A stretch of DNA of 64,000 bases. It comes from Nocardioides massiliensis. GTDB lineage: Bacteria; Actinomycetota; Actinomycetes; Propionibacteriales; Nocardioidaceae. Under the pieces are notes generated by a model. The model saw only the letters and a program-made list of their open reading frames with translations, was not told the DNA's origin and ran no database searches. The stretch covers positions 2,418,001-2,482,000 of the forward strand of contig NZ_JAUSQM010000001.1 of the NCBI RefSeq assembly GCF_030811215.1. The letters run 5' to 3'. Within the stretch, counting starts at the first letter, position 1. Each line of letters starts with the position of its first letter. The position numbers and the translations under genes were made by a program. Shown in pieces: positions 37,349 through 48,875 of the stretch.

Positions 37349-38262
37349 GCGAGTTCGCGGACCGGACGAGCGCCGAGACCTGGTTCGGTCGGCACGGCCT
37401 GCCCTACTTCGTGCCGGAGACCCGGCACGCGGTGCACGCCGGTCTGCGACCGGCGCGTCTCGTGCTGGTCGCGCTCGGTGCGGTGGCGCTGGGCGCGATC
37501 GTGGGGGGCACGGTCGCGCTGGCGAGCCGGGTGTCATGGGGCGTGCCGAGCGCGATGACGACCGCCGGGGCGGTCGCGGCGCTCTATGCCCTGACGACCC
37601 TGCGGGCCGGGCCGATCGCCGGGTGGGGGATCCGGCACACGCTGGGCAGCCTCGGTCTGCTCGTGCCCCTGGCAACCCGGGCGCTGCCGCTGTTGCTGCT
37701 CTTCGTCACCTTCCTCTTCATCAACGCCGAGGTCTGGGAGCTCGCTGCCCGGCTCGAAGGCGGAGTGCTCTGGCTGGTCGTGCTGCTCTTCACCGCCATC
37801 GCGGCGGGGTTCCTCCTCGGTCGGATGCCCGAGGAGCTGGCAGCCACCTCCGAGTCCGGTGAGCACCGGCTGACGCCGTTCGAGCGGGCCAACCTCGTGC
37901 TGGTCCTGCTTGTCGCGCAGGCCGTGCAGGTGTTGCTGCTGGCCCTGGCGCTCCTGGCGTTCTTCCTCGTCTTCGGCGCGATGGTGATGGACCGCGGGCT
38001 GGTGGAGTCCTGGACCGGTGCGCCACCGCAGAGCCTGCTCGGGATCCCCAACCTGACCTGGGAGCTGGTGCAGGTCTCGATCTTCCTCGCGGCGTTCTCC
38101 GGCCTCCACTTCACGGTGACGGCGGTGACCGACGACCTCTACCGCAAGGAGTTCTTCACCACGGTCACCGACGAGCTCACCCGGGCGCTGCGTGCGCGTA
38201 CGGCGTACCTCGAGCTGCGGGACCGGGAGCCGGGTCAGCCGACCGGCGACACCAGCGGCTGA
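37345..38262 (+). CDS. Conserved integral membrane protein of unknown function
   Basis: 305 residues. After a polar N-terminus (about 1-35) there are about six hydrophobic helices (near 38-58, 68-88, 100-128, 135-157, 180-212 and 235-260), and a charged C-terminal tail with DDLYRKEFFTTVTDELTRALRAR. I recognise no domain. GTG 37345 overlaps the ribF stop. The last 28 bases overlap the convergent oxidoreductase gene. Confidence 0.7.
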   Translation: MSEFADRTSAETWFGRHGLPYFVPETRHAVHAGLRPARLVLVALGAVALGAIVGGTVALASRVSWGVPSAMTTAGAVAALYALTTLRAGPIAGWGIRHTLGSLGLLVPLATRALPLLLLFVTFLFINAEVWELAARLEGGVLWLVVLLFTAIAAGFLLGRMPEELAATSESGEHRLTPFERANLVLVLLVAQAVQVLLLALALLAFFLVFGAMVMDRGLVESWTGAPPQSLLGIPNLTWELVQVSIFLAAFSGLHFTVTAVTDDLYRKEFFTTVTDELTRALRARTAYLELRDREPGQPTGDTSG

Positions 38263-40409
38263 GTCGCCGCCTCGACCGGGACCGCCGCCACGCGCACCGG
38301 CACCCCGCACAGCGCGGCGTTGCCCGACAGGTCCAGGAGCGCGGGATCGGTGAGGTCGTTGATCGAGACCCCCGGCACCTGGCTCGCGCGCCCGAGCCGG
38401 ACGCCCTCGAGCTGGTGTCCGTAGCCGTGGGGCAGCGAGACCACGCCGGGCAGCACGTCGTCGGTCGCCGTGACCTCGACCCGGACGGCGCCGACGGCCG
38501 AGGTGATCTCGACGCACTCCCCGTCGCCGATGCCCCGCGCGGCAAGGTCGTCGGGGTGCATCAGGAGGTGGTGGCGGGGACGACCGCGCGTCAGCCGCTC
38601 GGTGTTGTGCAGCCAGGAGTTGCAGTCCTGCTTGTGGCGTCGCCCGATCAGCAGCAGCTCGTCGTCGGCCACGGGCGTCCGGGCGAGCGCGGTCTCGAGC
38701 CGGGCCAGGTCGGCGACGAGGAGCTCCGGGGTGAGGTCGATGCGCTCGGCGGGCGTCTGCAGCCGACCTGGGAGGGTGGGCCGCAACGGACCGAGGTCGA
38801 CGCCTTCGGGCCGGCGGCGCAGCGCCCGCATCGACGTACGTCGCTCGCGGAGCAACATTGCGGTGACCATCGTCGCCGGGCTGGGCAGGACGCGGGCCAG
38901 GGCGCGCCACCGCTTGGCCCGCGGCAGCCGGGTGGCCGGGTCGCGGTCCAGCTGGGCGATCAGTCGGCGCGTGACGTCGCGGAAGATCTCCCAGTCGTGG
39001 CGCTGGTCCGGGTCGCGGGGGAGCACCGCGGGGGTCCACCGGGCGGTGTTGCGCACGGCCAGGCCGTGGAAGACGAGGTCGTAGTGGTCGCGCTCGAGCG
39101 CCGTGGTCGGGGGCAGGATGACGTCGGCGTGCCGGGTCGTCTCGTTGACGTAGATGTCGACCGCGACGAAGAAGTCGAGCGAGTCCAGCGCATCGGCCAG
39201 GCCCCGGCCGTCCGGGGTCGAGAGCACCGGGTTGCCGGCGTGGGTGAGGAGCGCTCGGACCTGTCCGTCGCCGGGCGTGGTGATCTCCTCGCGGAGCACC
39301 GCGACCGGCAGCTCGCCGGCGAACTCCGGCGCCCCGCGCACCCGGCTGCGCCAGGCGTCGAAGTGGCCCGGGGCGAGGACTTGCCGGCCCACGACGTCGA
39401 TGGCCGGTTCGGGGAAGAGCACGCCGCCGGGTCGGTCGAGGTTGCCGGTGAGGATGTTGAGCACGCCGATCGCCCACTGGCACAGCGACCCGAACTCCTG
39501 GGTGGACACCCCGACCCGGCCGTAGACCGCGGCGCTGCGGGCGGTGGCGATCTCGCGGGCCACCCGCCGCACGGTCGCAGCCGGCACGCCGCTGGCGGTC
39601 TCCGCCCGCTCCGGCGTGAACGGCTCGACGAGGGTGCGCAGCCGCTCCCTCCCGTCGACGTACGCCGCGGGGCGGGCCAGGCCGTCGGCCAGGATGGTGC
39701 GGACCATGGCGAGGAGCACGACCGCGTCCGTGCCAGGACGGACGAAGTGGTGCTCGTCGGCGATGCGGGCGGTCTCGGTACGCCGGGGGTCGAAGACGAC
39801 CATGCGTCCGCCGCGCGCGGCGAGGTCGCGGGCGCGCTGCGGGAAGTCGGGAACGGTCATCAACGAGCCGTTGGACGCCATCGGGTTGGCGCCGAAGACG
39901 CAGAAGTAGTCGGTGCGGTCGATGTCGGGGATCGGGATCAGCAGCTGGTGGCCGTAGAGCTGCCAGGCGACGAGCTGGTGGGGGATCTGGTCGACCGAGG
40001 AGGCGCTGAACCGGTTGCGGGTGCCGATGACGCGCAGCAGCTCGCTGCCGTGGGTCGCCGCGCCGATCGAGTGAGCGGTGGGGTTGCCGAGGTAGCCGGC
40101 GACCGCGTTCCGGCCGTGGTCGCGGATGACGGCGGCAAGACGCTCGGCGACCAGGTCGTAGGCCTCGTCCCAGTCCATCTCGACCCAGGTCGCCTCGGCG
40201 CCGGCGCCGACGCGCCGCACCGGGCGGCGCAGCCGGTCGGGGTCGGCGTACACGTCGGCCAGGGACACGCCTTTGGGGCAGACATAGCCCCGCGAGAGCG
40301 GGTCGGCCGGGTTGCCCCGGATGCCGGTCACCGTGCGACCCTCGACGGTGATCTCCAGTCCGCAGATGGCCTCGCAGAGGTTGCACACTCCGATGCGCGT
40401 CTCGCCCAT
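38235..40409 (-). CDS. Molybdopterin-dependent oxidoreductase, 4Fe-4S type
   Basis: 724 residues. The N-terminal 4Fe-4S motif is CNLCEAICG plus GYVCPKGV, followed by the molybdopterin core and a C-terminal Molydop_binding domain (HPDDLAARGIGDGECVEI). The fold is that of the DMSO-reductase family (formate dehydrogenase, nitrate or polysulfide reductase-like). No partner electron-transfer subunit or molybdenum cofactor gene is adjacent and no Tat signal is present, so it is probably a soluble cytoplasmic enzyme. The substrate cannot be named. The ATG has no strong ribosome binding site. Confidence 0.85.
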   Translation of the reverse strand: MGETRIGVCNLCEAICGLEITVEGRTVTGIRGNPADPLSRGYVCPKGVSLADVYADPDRLRRPVRRVGAGAEATWVEMDWDEAYDLVAERLAAVIRDHGRNAVAGYLGNPTAHSIGAATHGSELLRVIGTRNRFSASSVDQIPHQLVAWQLYGHQLLIPIPDIDRTDYFCVFGANPMASNGSLMTVPDFPQRARDLAARGGRMVVFDPRRTETARIADEHHFVRPGTDAVVLLAMVRTILADGLARPAAYVDGRERLRTLVEPFTPERAETASGVPAATVRRVAREIATARSAAVYGRVGVSTQEFGSLCQWAIGVLNILTGNLDRPGGVLFPEPAIDVVGRQVLAPGHFDAWRSRVRGAPEFAGELPVAVLREEITTPGDGQVRALLTHAGNPVLSTPDGRGLADALDSLDFFVAVDIYVNETTRHADVILPPTTALERDHYDLVFHGLAVRNTARWTPAVLPRDPDQRHDWEIFRDVTRRLIAQLDRDPATRLPRAKRWRALARVLPSPATMVTAMLLRERRTSMRALRRRPEGVDLGPLRPTLPGRLQTPAERIDLTPELLVADLARLETALARTPVADDELLLIGRRHKQDCNSWLHNTERLTRGRPRHHLLMHPDDLAARGIGDGECVEITSAVGAVRVEVTATDDVLPGVVSLPHGYGHQLEGVRLGRASQVPGVSINDLTDPALLDLSGNAALCGVPVRVAAVPVEAATQPLVSPVG

Positions 40410-40580
40410 GGCTCATCGTGGCACGGATTGGGCACCAACGCGCCGCGCTGATAACCTTGGGCGGTTGCCCGGCGACGCCGGGCACGATCATGTCACCGCC
40501 GTGCAATCGGCCGCGGATCCAGAGTGCCCGGGTGAACAGGCCCCGGCGCGCCGCGCAACGAGACCTCCTGAGGAGCCCAC

Positions 40581-40856
40581 GTGTCCATCGGTACCGACGC
40601 TGAGACCAAGAAGAAGATCATTGCCGAGTACGCCACCACCGACGGCGACACCGGCTCGCCCGAGGTCCAGATCGCGCTGCTCTCGCACCGCATCAGCCAC
40701 CTCACCGAGCACCTGAAGACGCACAAGCACGACCACCACAGCCGCCGTGGGCTGCTGCTGCTGGTCGGCCAGCGCCGCCGGCTGCTCAACTACCTGCAGA
40801 AGAGCGAGATCAACCGCTACCGCTCGATCGTCGAGCGGCTCGGTCTGCGTCGCTGA
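40581..40856 (+). CDS. rpsO: 30S ribosomal protein S15
   Basis: 91 residues, close to the usual 89. S15 nucleates the central domain of 16S r[18 protein letters not shown] and [21 protein letters not shown] are diagnostic. The short spacing after CTCCTGAGGAGCCCAC is an SD-containing leader before GTG 40581. The pnp gene follows, as in many bacteria. Confidence 0.97.
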   Translation: MSIGTDAETKKKIIAEYATTDGDTGSPEVQIALLSHRISHLTEHLKTHKHDHHSRRGLLLLVGQRRRLLNYLQKSEINRYRSIVERLGLRR

Positions 40857-40867
40857 ACCACGTCGCG

Positions 40868-40898
40868 GGAGCGGCACTCCGCCACGGAGTGCCGCTCC
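40868..40898 (+). terminator. rpsO terminator hairpin
   Basis: GGAGCGGCACTCCG (40868-40881) pairs perfectly with CGGAGTGCCGCTCC (40885-40898) over a CCA loop, 11 bases after the rpsO stop. There is no T-run, as is common for terminators of GC-rich actinobacteria. Confidence 0.75.
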
Positions 40899-41223
40899 TG
40901 TGAGTTTCGGCCCCGGTTCGCTACCGTGAGCCCGAAGGCCGCCTTGCGCGGCACCCACAACTGCACAGCATCACAACAAAAGCACAGTGTCACACCACAC
41001 AAGGAGCGACCGCCGGACGTCTGGCCCGGTCCTCGGTAGTGGCCCCCGGAACCCCGCCATCGCGGGCAGCGTCCGTAGGCCTCGATCGAAGACCGGCCAC
41101 CCGCAGCAGGTTGATCGGCCATCAAGGCATGGTGCCCAACCCCCGAGACCGCCGGCAGTGCCGGCGGGGCTCGGTGCGTGAAGGCGCCTCGCGGCTCGCT
41201 CCGCGAACAGAAAGGGACACCCC
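40899..41223 (+). promoter_or_regulatory. pnp leader region
   Basis: About 325 bases before pnp hold no gene. An A/C-rich patch lies near 40960-41000. A stem at 41149-41167 (CCGCCGGC / GCCGGCGG, AGT loop) is extended by CCGAG / CTCGG with small bulges. It ends about 50 bases before the start. In enterobacteria PNPase autoregulates through a leader hairpin; a similar role here is inference only. Confidence 0.4.
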
Positions 41224-43455
41224 TTGACCGAGGGACCCGAGATCTACACCGTCGAGACCACCATCGACAACGGCCGCTTCGGCAGCCGCACCGTCACCTT
41301 CGAGAGCGGCTTCCTGGCCCGCCAGGCCGCCGGCTCGGTGACCGCCTACCTCGACGGCGAGACCATGCTGCTGTCGGCCACCACGGCCTCCAAGCACCCC
41401 AAGGACCACCTCGACTTCTTCCCGCTCACCGTCGACGTCGAGGAGCGGATGTATGCCGCGGGCCGCATCCCCGGCTCGTTCTTCCGTCGTGAGGGCCGCC
41501 CCTCCGAGGACGCGATCCTCACCTGCCGGCTGATCGACCGCCCGCTGCGCCCGACCTTCAAGAAGGGTCTGCGCAACGAGGTCCAGGTCGTCATCACCGT
41601 GATGGCGCTCGACCCCGACACGCCGTACGACGTGCTCGCGATCAACGCCGCCTCGATCTCGACCCAGCTCTCGGGCCTGCCGTTCTCCGGCCCGATCGGG
41701 GCGACCCGCGTGGCGCTCATCGACGGCCAGTGGGTGGCGTTCCCGACCCACAGCCAGCTCGAGGAGGCCGTGTTCGACATGGTCATCGCGGGTCGGGTCA
41801 CCGACACCGGTGACGTCGCGATCATGATGGTGGAGGCCGAGGCGACCAACGCCACCTGGAACCTCGTGCGCTCCGGCACCCAGGCCCCGACCGAGGAGGT
41901 CGTGGCCGGTGGCATGGACGCTGCCAAGCCCGTCATCAAGCAGCTGTGCGAGGCCCAGGCCGAGCTGGCCAAGCAGGCCGCCAAGCCGGTCCAGGACTTC
42001 CCGGTCTTCCTCGACTACGAGGACGACGTCTACGCCGCGGTCGAGAAGGCCGTCAAGGACGAGACCGCCAAGGCCCTCACGATCGCCGGCAAGCAGGAGC
42101 GCGAGGACAAGCTCGACGAGATCAAGGCCACGCTGCTCGAGCGCGTCGCGGGTGACTTCGAGGGTCGCGAGAAGGAGGTCGGCGCCGCGTTCCGTGGCCT
42201 CAGCAAGCAGGTCGTGCGCGAGCGCGTCCTGCGCGACAAGGTCCGCATCGACGGCCGTGGCCTCAGCGACATCCGCACGCTGTCGGCCGAGATCGACGTG
42301 ATCCCGCGGGTCCACGGCTCGGCGCTGTTCGAGCGCGGCGAGACCCAGATCCTCGGCGTCACGACGCTCAACATGCTCACCATGGAGCAGAAGCTGGACA
42401 CCCTCTCCCCGGAGACCAGCCGCCGCTACCTGCACAACTACAACTTCCCGCCGTACTCCACCGGCGAGACCGGTCGCGTCGGCTCGCCCAAGCGTCGCGA
42501 GATCGGCCACGGTGCCCTCGCGGGCCGCGCCCTCGAGCCGGTGCTTCCCACGCGCGAGGAGTTCCCCTACGCCATCCGGCAGGTCTCGGAGGCGATGGGC
42601 TCCAACGGCTCCACCTCCATGGGGTCGGTCTGCGCCTCGACCCTGTCGCTCCTGGCTGCCGGTGTGCCGCTGCGTGCGCCGGTCGCGGGCATCGCGATGG
42701 GCCTGATCTCCGGTGAGATCGACGGCAAGACCGAGTACGTCGCCCTCACCGACATCCTCGGTGCCGAGGACGCGTTCGGCGACATGGACTTCAAGGTCGC
42801 CGGTACGTCGGAGTTCGTGACCGCGCTGCAGCTCGACACCAAGCTCGACGGCATCCCGGCCGACGTGCTGGCGGGCGCGCTGACCCAGGCGCGCGACGCG
42901 CGCATGGCGATCCTCGAGGTGATGGCCGAGGCCATCGACGCTCCGGCGGAGATGTCGCAGCACGCGCCGCGGATCATCACCGTGAAGGTCCCCGTGGACA
43001 AGATCGGCGAGGTCATCGGCCCCAAGGGCAAGATCATCAACCAGATCCAGGACGACACGGGCGCGACCCTGTCGATCGAGGACGACGGCACGGTCTACAT
43101 CGGTGCGACCAACGGTGAGGCGGCCGAGGCTGCGCGCGCCGCGGTCAACGCGATCGCCAACCCGACGATGCCCGAGGTCGGCGAGCGCTACCTCGGCACG
43201 GTCGTGAAGACGACCAACTTCGGTGCGTTCGTCTCGCTCATGCCTGGCAAGGACGGCCTGCTGCACATCAGCAAGCTGCGCAGCCTCGCCGGCGGCAAGC
43301 GGGTCGAGAACGTCGAGGACGTCGTCTCGGTCGGCCAGAAGGTCCAGGTCGAGATCACCGAGATCGACGACCGCGGCAAGCTGTCGCTGTCGCCGGTGGT
43401 CGACGAGGCAGCCGGTGAGCAGCAGGCCGACGCCGAGAGCGACACGGAGGCCTGA
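41224..43455 (+). CDS. pnp: Polyribonucleotide nucleotidyltransferase (PNPase)
   Basis: 743 residues. A phosphorolytic 3'-to-5' exoribonuclease and guanosine pentaphosphate synthetase in actinobacteria. Two RNase PH domains (about 1-230 and 330-545) flank a helical domain. [21 protein letters not shown] and [10 protein letters not shown]-like [10 protein letters not shown] are visible. A KH domain ([16 protein letters not shown]) and an S1 domain ([21 protein letters not shown]) end the protein. TTG 41224 is preceded by AGAAAGGGA at a suitable distance and begins the conserved N-terminus. The start codon is unusual. Confidence 0.96.
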   Translation: MTEGPEIYTVETTIDNGRFGSRTVTFESGFLARQAAGSVTAYLDGETMLLSATTASKHPKDHLDFFPLTVDVEERMYAAGRIPGSFFRREGRPSEDAILTCRLIDRPLRPTFKKGLRNEVQVVITVMALDPDTPYDVLAINAASISTQLSGLPFSGPIGATRVALIDGQWVAFPTHSQLEEAVFDMVIAGRVTDTGDVAIMMVEAEATNATWNLVRSGTQAPTEEVVAGGMDAAKPVIKQLCEAQAELAKQAAKPVQDFPVFLDYEDDVYAAVEKAVKDETAKALTIAGKQEREDKLDEIKATLLERVAGDFEGREKEVGAAFRGLSKQVVRERVLRDKVRIDGRGLSDIRTLSAEIDVIPRVHGSALFERGETQILGVTTLNMLTMEQKLDTLSPETSRRYLHNYNFPPYSTGETGRVGSPKRREIGHGALAGRALEPVLPTREEFPYAIRQVSEAMGSNGSTSMGSVCASTLSLLAAGVPLRAPVAGIAMGLISGEIDGKTEYVALTDILGAEDAFGDMDFKVAGTSEFVTALQLDTKLDGIPADVLAGALTQARDARMAILEVMAEAIDAPAEMSQHAPRIITVKVPVDKIGEVIGPKGKIINQIQDDTGATLSIEDDGTVYIGATNGEAAEAARAAVNAIANPTMPEVGERYLGTVVKTTNFGAFVSLMPGKDGLLHISKLRSLAGGKRVENVEDVVSVGQKVQVEITEIDDRGKLSLSPVVDEAAGEQQADAESDTEA

Positions 43456-43488
43456 GATCGCAGGCCTGAGAGTGTTGGGTCGTCCCCG

Positions 43489-45601
<2,113 letters not shown>

Positions 45602-45621
45602 GGCGCCAGCCCCGCCGGGAG

Positions 45622-45714
45622 GTCATACGCCTCCGGCCCTATTCCTCCGGGAGCGCATGACGCCCCGCTGCGACGTCATACGACTCCGACGCTATTGCTC
45701 CGGGAGCGCATGAC
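45622..45714. repeat. Two tandem copies of a 40-bp imperfect palindrome
   Basis: Copy 1 (45622-45661) and copy 2 (45675-45714) each start GTCATACG, contain CTATT-CTCCGGGAGC and end GCATGAC. Each can fold on itself because the start and end are near-complementary. They sit between the convergent dapB and azlD genes, the typical position for REP-like elements. Confidence 0.7.
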
Positions 45715-45730
45715 GTCAGCGGAGTGGGGG

Positions 45731-46042
45731 TCAGGGCATGCCGAGGGCGCGCAGCAGCGCAGCCGTCCCCGCCGCGACCACCACCACCACGAGGAACGGC
45801 GCGCGCAGGAGCAGGGCCACGGCCGCCGCGGCGAGCCCCGCGACGCGGGCGTCGACCACCAGCCGCTGGCCGTCGGCGAACACCTGCACGGCGATCAGCG
45901 CCGCCAGCAGCGCGACCGGGAGCAGGTCCGTGGCGCGGCGTACGTAGGGCCGGTCGAGCACCGACTCGGGCACCGACAGCCCGGCGAGCTTAAGGGCGTA
46001 GCAGCCCAGCCCGGCCGCGATGATCGCGACCCAGAGGCTCAT
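45731..46042 (-). CDS. azlD: AzlD family branched-chain amino acid exporter subunit
   Basis: 103 residues with about four membrane helices. AzlD is the small partner of AzlC in exporting branched-chain amino acids and analogues. The start MSLWVAIIAAGLGCYALKL and the conserved RPYVRRATDLLPVALLAAL segment are typical. GGGAGGCCCGCGC precedes ATG 46042, which overlaps the azlC stop by four bases. Confidence 0.88.
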   Translation of the reverse strand: MSLWVAIIAAGLGCYALKLAGLSVPESVLDRPYVRRATDLLPVALLAALIAVQVFADGQRLVVDARVAGLAAAAVALLLRAPFLVVVVVAAGTAALLRALGMP

Positions 46043-46776
46043 GCGCGGGCCTCCCGTGCGCGCAGGGCCAGGCCGAGGGCGACGACGGCCGCGGCCAGCA
46101 CCGGGACGCCGGCGGGCGTGAGCGGGACGAGCGCCAGCGCCAGCGCCGCCCCTGCGAGCGCACCGACCCGGTGGACGGCGTCGGTGAGCCGCGGCCACAG
46201 CAGCGCGAGGAACGCACCCCCGACCGCGGCGTCGAGACCGTACGCGCGCGGGTCGCCCATCGCCTCACCGCCGAAGGCGCCGATCGCGGTGAAGACGTTC
46301 CACAGCACGAAGATCGAGCCGCCGGTGGTGAGGAAGCCCAGCCGGGCGGCCGGCCGGGACTCGCGGTTGATCGTCATCGCGGTGGACTCGTCGATGACCA
46401 GGTGCGCCGCACCCCACCGGCGTACGCCGCGCCAGCCCAGCATCGGTGCCAGCCGCAGGCCGTAGAGGGTGTTGCGGGTGCCGAGCAGCAGACCCGCCGC
46501 CGCAGCTGCCACCGGCGAGCCGCCCGCGCCGATCACGCCCGCGAGCGCGAACTGGCTGGCACCGGTGAACATCAGCAGCGACAGCAGGCAGGTCTGCCAC
46601 ACGTCGAGCCCGGCGGCGATCCCCGCCGCGCCGAAGGAGATGCCATAGGCACCGGTCGCGACACCCACGGCGAGGGAGTCCCGGACGACGGCACGCCGCT
46701 CAGCCCGGTCGAGTGGCCGGTCGAGGGGCTCGTCGGGGACGGCGAGCTCGTCGGGGTAGGGCGGGGGCGCAGGCAC
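46039..46776 (-). CDS. azlC: AzlC family branched-chain amino acid exporter subunit
   Basis: 245 residues, the large membrane subunit of the AzlCD exporter. After a polar N-terminus (about 1-30) come GVATGAYGISFGAAGIAAGL, LLMFTGASQFALAGVIGAGG and LLGTRNTLYGLRLAP, all family hallmarks, with about seven membrane helices. It is the first gene of the azlC-azlD pair. No regulator is adjacent. Confidence 0.9.
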   Translation of the reverse strand: MPAPPPYPDELAVPDEPLDRPLDRAERRAVVRDSLAVGVATGAYGISFGAAGIAAGLDVWQTCLLSLLMFTGASQFALAGVIGAGGSPVAAAAAGLLLGTRNTLYGLRLAPMLGWRGVRRWGAAHLVIDESTAMTINRESRPAARLGFLTTGGSIFVLWNVFTAIGAFGGEAMGDPRAYGLDAAVGGAFLALLWPRLTDAVHRVGALAGAALALALVPLTPAGVPVLAAAVVALGLALRAREARA

Positions 46777-46838
46777 AGCGGGACCCTAACGACCGGGTCC
46801 GCGCGCGGTCGCCGGTGGGCGGTGTCGGCCGGGGACCG

Positions 46839-47045
46839 CTACGGGCGCGAGGCCGGGCGGCGGGTGGAGTCGTGCAGCAGCACGTAGGCGGCGACGGCAC
46901 CCACCGTTGCACCGAGAAGCGCGAGCGTGGTGGGGACGATGGCCAGTGGCACCAGCCAGCCGAGCCACAGGCCCAGGGCCGCGCACGTGAGCACCGCGGC
47001 CATCCCGACCGCGACCTGATGGACCAGGGGTAGGGGACCGAGCAT
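46839..47045 (-). CDS. Small membrane protein, two predicted helices
   Basis: 68 residues. Two hydrophobic helices (about 10-30 and 33-56) separated by a tight turn, with a basic C-terminus (DSTRRPASRP). A good AGGAGGCGCC ribosome binding site precedes ATG 47045, which supports a real gene. No family is recognised. Confidence 0.6.
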   Translation of the reverse strand: MLGPLPLVHQVAVGMAAVLTCAALGLWLGWLVPLAIVPTTLALLGATVGAVAAYVLLHDSTRRPASRP

Positions 47046-47174
47046 GGCGCCTCCTGAGGCCAGCTACGCGAGGCCGGCCCGGGGGGAGTCCACGGCTGCT
47101 CGGGACGTGGTCGGCGAACGCGAGGTTCCCCGCCGCGCGGACGGCAAACCCGATTCCAGCATCCCCCGCGAAGA

Positions 47175-47738
47175 TCAGTCGGTCAATGCCACGTGCAGCC
47201 GGACCTGCTTGACCCGGACCGTCCCGTCGCCGTGCAGATCGAGCTCGCGGTGGGCGCCATCGGGGGCCCAGCCGGCCTCGGTGAGGAAGGCGCGACGGGC
47301 GTCGTCGGTGGAGTTCAGCCAGCACAGACCGCGGGTGAACCGGTCGGCGACGAGGGTGTCGACGCAGGCCTGCAGCAGTCGCGAGCCGTGGCCGAGCCGC
47401 TGGTCGTCCGGGTCGACGGAGAACTCGGCGATCTCTCCGTCGGCGATGGGGTCGCTGTCGTCGTCGGCGGTCGGTCCGGTGACGGCGAAGCCGACGATCC
47501 GGTTGCGCTCCAATGCGACGAGCACCCGGTTGCGGGCGTCCTGCGGCTTGGTCAGCGACTGGTGCCAGACCGCGGCGATCTGGGCCGGGTCCATGCTCGC
47601 GAGCACCTCGGCGGGGAACAGGTCGGCGTACGACTGCCGCCAGGCCCGCACCTGCACCTCGGCAATCCCGCGGGCATCGTCGGCCCACGCGACGCGGCAG
47701 GAGACGTCGGCGGTGGGGCGGCCAGGCTCGGTGCTCAT
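47175..47738 (-). CDS. GNAT family N-acetyltransferase
   Basis: 187 residues from ATG 47738, with GAGGATGGCGCC just before; an upstream extension of the frame lacks domain support. The GNAT core includes RAWRQSYADLFPAEVLASM, IAEFSVDPDDQRLGHGSRLLQ (acetyl-CoA loop, slightly degenerate at Q/RxxGxG) and LNSTDDARRAFLTEAGW. The substrate is unknown. It is divergent from paaA. Confidence 0.82.
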   Translation of the reverse strand: MSTEPGRPTADVSCRVAWADDARGIAEVQVRAWRQSYADLFPAEVLASMDPAQIAAVWHQSLTKPQDARNRVLVALERNRIVGFAVTGPTADDDSDPIADGEIAEFSVDPDDQRLGHGSRLLQACVDTLVADRFTRGLCWLNSTDDARRAFLTEAGWAPDGAHRELDLHGDGTVRVKQVRLHVALTD

Positions 47739-47862
47739 GGCGCCATCCTCGCACCCGAGGTGAGACTCACCGATCGCAGTCGTCCCGTGACGGTCCCTGC
47801 TGCGCGCCTGCGCGCGTGTGACGGCCAACCGCATGATGTGCGCAGAGGTGTCATAACTCAGG

Positions 47863-47868
47863 TACCCT
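47863..47868 (+). promoter_or_regulatory. -10 element for leaderless paaA transcript
   Basis: TACCCT ends six bases before ATG 47875, with no ribosome binding site. It is probably the promoter of the whole paaABCDE operon. Confidence 0.5.
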
Positions 47869-47874
47869 CACTCT

Positions 47875-48849
47875 ATGGTGACCGCGATCACATCCGAGGC
47901 GCCCCGCGAGCCCGACTCGTTCCGCGCGCTGCTCGCCGCGGACGAGCGCGTCGAGCCGCGCGACGAGATGCCGGAAACCTACCGGCGCACGTTGATCCGC
48001 CAGATCGCCCAGCACGCGCACTCCGAGATCATCGGCATGCAGCCCGAGGGGGAGTGGATCTCCCGGGCGCCCAGCCTGCGCCGCAAGGCGATCCTGCTGG
48101 CGAAGGTGCAGGACGAGGCCGGCCACGGGCTCTACCTGTACGCCGCCGCCGAGACGCTCGGCGCGAGCCGGGAGGAGCTGCTCGACGCGCTGCACACCGG
48201 ACGGCAGAAGTACTCCTCGATCTTCAACTACCCGACGCTGTCGTGGGCCGACGTCGGGGCGATCGGGTGGCTGGTCGACGGGGCAGCGATCGTCAACCAG
48301 GTGCCGTTGTGCCGCTGCTCGTTCGGGCCCTACGCCCGGGCCATGGTGCGCATCTGCAAGGAGGAGTCCTTCCACCAGCGCCAGGGCTTCGAGATCCTGC
48401 ACACCCTCGCCCACGGCACACCCGAGCAGCACGCCATGGCCCAGGACGCCGTCGACCGGTGGTGGTGGCCGAGCCTGATGATGTTCGGCCCGCCCGACGA
48501 CGCCTCGGAGCACTCGCAGCAGTCGATGGCGTGGGGGATCAAGCGGTTCTCCAACGACGAGCTGCGTCAGCGGTTCGTCGACATGACCGTCCCGCAGGCC
48601 GAGGCGCTCGGGCTCACCCTGCCCGACCCCGACCTGCGGTGGAATCCCGAGCGCGGGTCCTTCGACTTCGGCGCGATCGACTTCTCCGAGCTGTACGCCG
48701 TGATCCGCGGCGACGGCCCGCTCAACCGCCAGCGCATCGCCCACCGGGTCGGTGCCCACGAGCGGGGGGCCTGGGTGCGCGAGGCGGCCTCGGCGTACGA
48801 AGCCAAGCGCACCGCCCGGCGCGCCGAGCGCGAGGGGGCCACGGCGTGA
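47875..48849 (+). CDS. paaA: 1,2-phenylacetyl-CoA epoxidase, catalytic subunit PaaA
   Basis: 324 residues. PaaA carries the di-iron centre that epoxidises the aromatic ring of phenylacetyl-CoA, with structural partner PaaC, PaaB and reductase PaaE. Iron-ligand motifs are [14 protein letters not shown] and [35 protein letters not shown] and [13 protein letters not shown] are characteristic. The last codons and stop lie at the left junction of an IS110 insertion, so the original C-terminus may differ slightly. The downstream subunits are separated from it by about 1.5 kb of inserted DNA. Confidence 0.95.
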   Translation: MVTAITSEAPREPDSFRALLAADERVEPRDEMPETYRRTLIRQIAQHAHSEIIGMQPEGEWISRAPSLRRKAILLAKVQDEAGHGLYLYAAAETLGASREELLDALHTGRQKYSSIFNYPTLSWADVGAIGWLVDGAAIVNQVPLCRCSFGPYARAMVRICKEESFHQRQGFEILHTLAHGTPEQHAMAQDAVDRWWWPSLMMFGPPDDASEHSQQSMAWGIKRFSNDELRQRFVDMTVPQAEALGLTLPDPDLRWNPERGSFDFGAIDFSELYAVIRGDGPLNRQRIAHRVGAHERGAWVREAASAYEAKRTARRAEREGATA

Positions 48850-48875
48850 GTTGCCCTGTGTCAACCTCCGCGCCG

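Noticed and set aside
38235-40409. Naming the molybdoenzyme a formate dehydrogenase
   Set aside because: The residue at the expected Sec/Cys position cannot be assigned confidently by eye and no partner subunits are adjacent.
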